A DNA stretch of 64,000 nucleotides from Enterovibrio gelatinilyticus (GTDB taxonomy: Bacteria > Pseudomonadota > Gammaproteobacteria > Enterobacterales > Vibrionaceae). Location of the stretch: contig NZ_JAJUBC010000030.1 in assembly GCF_028683095.1 (NCBI RefSeq), positions 1 through 64,000 on the forward strand, in the 5' to 3' direction. Below the pieces are notes generated by a model. It saw only the letters and a program-made list of their open reading frames with translations. It was not told the origin of the DNA and did not search any database. This document shows, piece by piece, positions 62,916-64,000 of this stretch (the stretch's first letter is position 1; every line of letters starts with the position of its first letter). A program made the translations under genes and the position numbers.

Positions 62916-63285
62916 GGGAAGAGGGATTTACTTGGTCGCTGCGCTCCCTTGCCCTTCGGGCGGCTGCCTATTCCGACTTCGTCGGGGCAACGTTGTCTCG
63001 CTCCGCTCGGCTGAACCCTGTCACAACCTGTTTTTTCTCTACAAAACCTTTGATTTCAGCTAGCTATGACCTCGTCAAGATTTGCCGCAAGTACATTTAG
63101 CTGTCACATCTATAACGCTAGTTCAGACTATTCAAACTACATTTTCTGAACAATTCCATTAAGCCAAGCTAACTTCGTTGATTCCGCCGTTGTAGAAGTG
63201 GCAAACATCACGCTAACCTCCGTCTCTTTTCTCTTTGTGATGTTTTAACGTCAGTACTGTTATCAAATTACCCTAGAAGCGATTT

Positions 63286-64000
63286 ATGTCTAACACTCGA
63301 ACTGAACGCCATCTCGCGTTGCTAAAATATCTCCCTCAAGAGCCGGATTTCATTACCACCCCTGATTTGCTCAAAAAGCTAGAAAATGATGGTTTTTTTT
63401 GCAGTTTGCGAACGCTACAAAGGGATGTTGAAGCACTCAGCCGAAATCATGCTCTATGCTGCGATGAGAGCGTTCGCCCGCATCGTTGGTATTTACTGAA
63501 AGGTGTAAAAGCTGACACGCTCTCAATGACGCCGAGCACTGCCTTGGCAATCAATATGCTCAAAGAGCAGTCTCATTACTTGCTACCACGTAAAGTACAT
63601 GAAAACTTGGAAGGCTTTTTTAGTCAGTCAATGAAGAAACTGGCTGGAACCCCGGAAAATCCACTCTATCAATGGCCTTCACGCATAGCCAGTTTGCCAA
63701 CAGGCTTTCAGTTATGTCAGCCCAAAATGAACAACGCTGTGCTTGAGGTTGTTGAGCAAGCTCTTATGTATCAAAAGTCGTTGGTACTGGATTACCTACC
63801 TCGCCCACCACGTCCAAAAAAGCGCTATGCCGTTAACCCGCTAGGGTTAGTCGCAAGAGGTAGTGTTTATTATTTGGTAGCGACGTTGGAAGGTACGAAT
63901 GAATATCGTCACTTTGTGTTGCATCGGATTCAAACCGCTGAAATTGGCGGAAGGGATGTTGAAACACCAAAGGACTTTGAACTTTCTTCTTACATTGAAC
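63286..64000 (+). CDS. WYL-domain transcriptional regulator (partial, runs off the window)
   Basis: At least 238 aa, incomplete at the right edge. An N-terminal helix-turn-helix (about 1-70, with LRTLQRDVEAL) leads to a WYL domain that begins near residue 158 (KSLVLDYLPRP) and includes VNPLGLVARGSVYYLVATL and HFVLHRIQTAEI. These regulators, of the YafY/DeoR type, often respond to nucleic-acid fragments and control DNA-damage or defence genes. The frame is open throughout. Its neighbour beyond 64000 is unseen. Confidence 0.8.
   Translation, partial: MSNTRTERHLALLKYLPQEPDFITTPDLLKKLENDGFFCSLRTLQRDVEALSRNHALCCDESVRPHRWYLLKGVKADTLSMTPSTALAINMLKEQSHYLLPRKVHENLEGFFSQSMKKLAGTPENPLYQWPSRIASLPTGFQLCQPKMNNAVLEVVEQALMYQKSLVLDYLPRPPRPKKRYAVNPLGLVARGSVYYLVATLEGTNEYRHFVLHRIQTAEIGGRDVETPKDFELSSYIE

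Larger units (their letters stand above)
62793..63285. other. Gene-free stretch with a tRNA-Ser 3'-end remnant
   Basis: After the GntR gene come a strong hairpin (62846-62884), a decayed tRNA-Ser 3' end (62891-62915), then two small TTC-loop hairpins (GCCC-TTC-GGGC near 62952 and CCGAC-TTC-GTCGG near 62974). The part from 63020 on is AT-rich and shows no further feature until the WYL gene. Confidence 0.65.

Overview
This window looks like chromosomal DNA from a marine gammaproteobacterium of the Vibrionaceae; I cannot fix the genus from sequence alone. The clues are a BtsS/BtsR pyruvate-type two-component system, a Kch-type channel, CorA, several fructose- and ascorbate-type PTS loci of Vibrio layout, tRNA-Ser(TGA) and tRNA-Asp genes with Rho-independent terminators, and moderate G+C. 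I see no transposase, integrase, phage gene, rRNA or CRISPR array.

Layout. 0.1-6.3 kb: btsS-btsR, an APC permease translationally coupled to a DMT exporter, and kch on the opposite strand. 6.5-20.4 kb: a complete glucuronide-use island. Leftward lie uxuA, a GPH-family glucuronide carrier, a UidC-like porin, beta-glucuronidase uidA, a YgjV protein and the regulator uxuR. Rightward lie uxuB, uxaC, kdgK, eda, a second YgjV protein and a small unknown gene. Together they take an extracellular glucuronide to glucuronate, fructuronate, mannonate, KDG, KDPG and finally pyruvate plus glyceraldehyde-3-phosphate. The 686-bp divergent promoter region carries several UxuR-like palindromes and one good CRP site. 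20.4-27.8 kb: a segment bracketed by two identical tRNA-Ser(TGA) genes, holding an acetolactate-synthase-like enzyme with an aldehyde dehydrogenase, a small membrane protein, and an AraC regulator divergent from an epoxide hydrolase-like protein; tRNA-Asp and a tRNA remnant lie at its right edge. 28-31.7 kb: a secreted NUDIX-PAP2 fusion, a DAACS symporter and a Cys-rich protein.

31.8-37.4 kb: a mannose/fructose-type PTS locus. It has an orphan EIIB, an EIIA with a degenerate HPr domain, an AraC regulator, a full EIIABC permease and manA. 37.9-41.2 kb: a large GH3 lipoprotein behind a LacI-type operator. 41.5-48 kb: an SF2 helicase with a C-terminal membrane hairpin, a chemoreceptor and a cysteine-rich protein of 39 RTX nonapeptides. 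48-57.6 kb: lipoproteins (one with three CHRD domains), a DMT exporter, an orphan DUF4157 metallopeptidase-like protein, a PheC-like periplasmic protein, corA, a coiled-coil membrane protein, a YbhB-family secreted protein and an AraC regulator. 57.9-62.8 kb: an ascorbate-type PTS (IIA-IIB-IIC) in one operon with a split transketolase, followed by a GntR/UTRA regulator. A tRNA-Ser 3'-end remnant and a truncated WYL-domain regulator close the window.

The most interesting items are the PTS plus split-transketolase operon without the Ula enzymes, the HPr-like domain that has lost its phosphorylatable His, the membrane-anchored helicase, the orphan DUF4157 protein, the cysteine-rich RTX protein, and the scattered tRNA-Ser copies and remnants. 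All assignments come from reading the sequence and from memory of the families; no database search was run.
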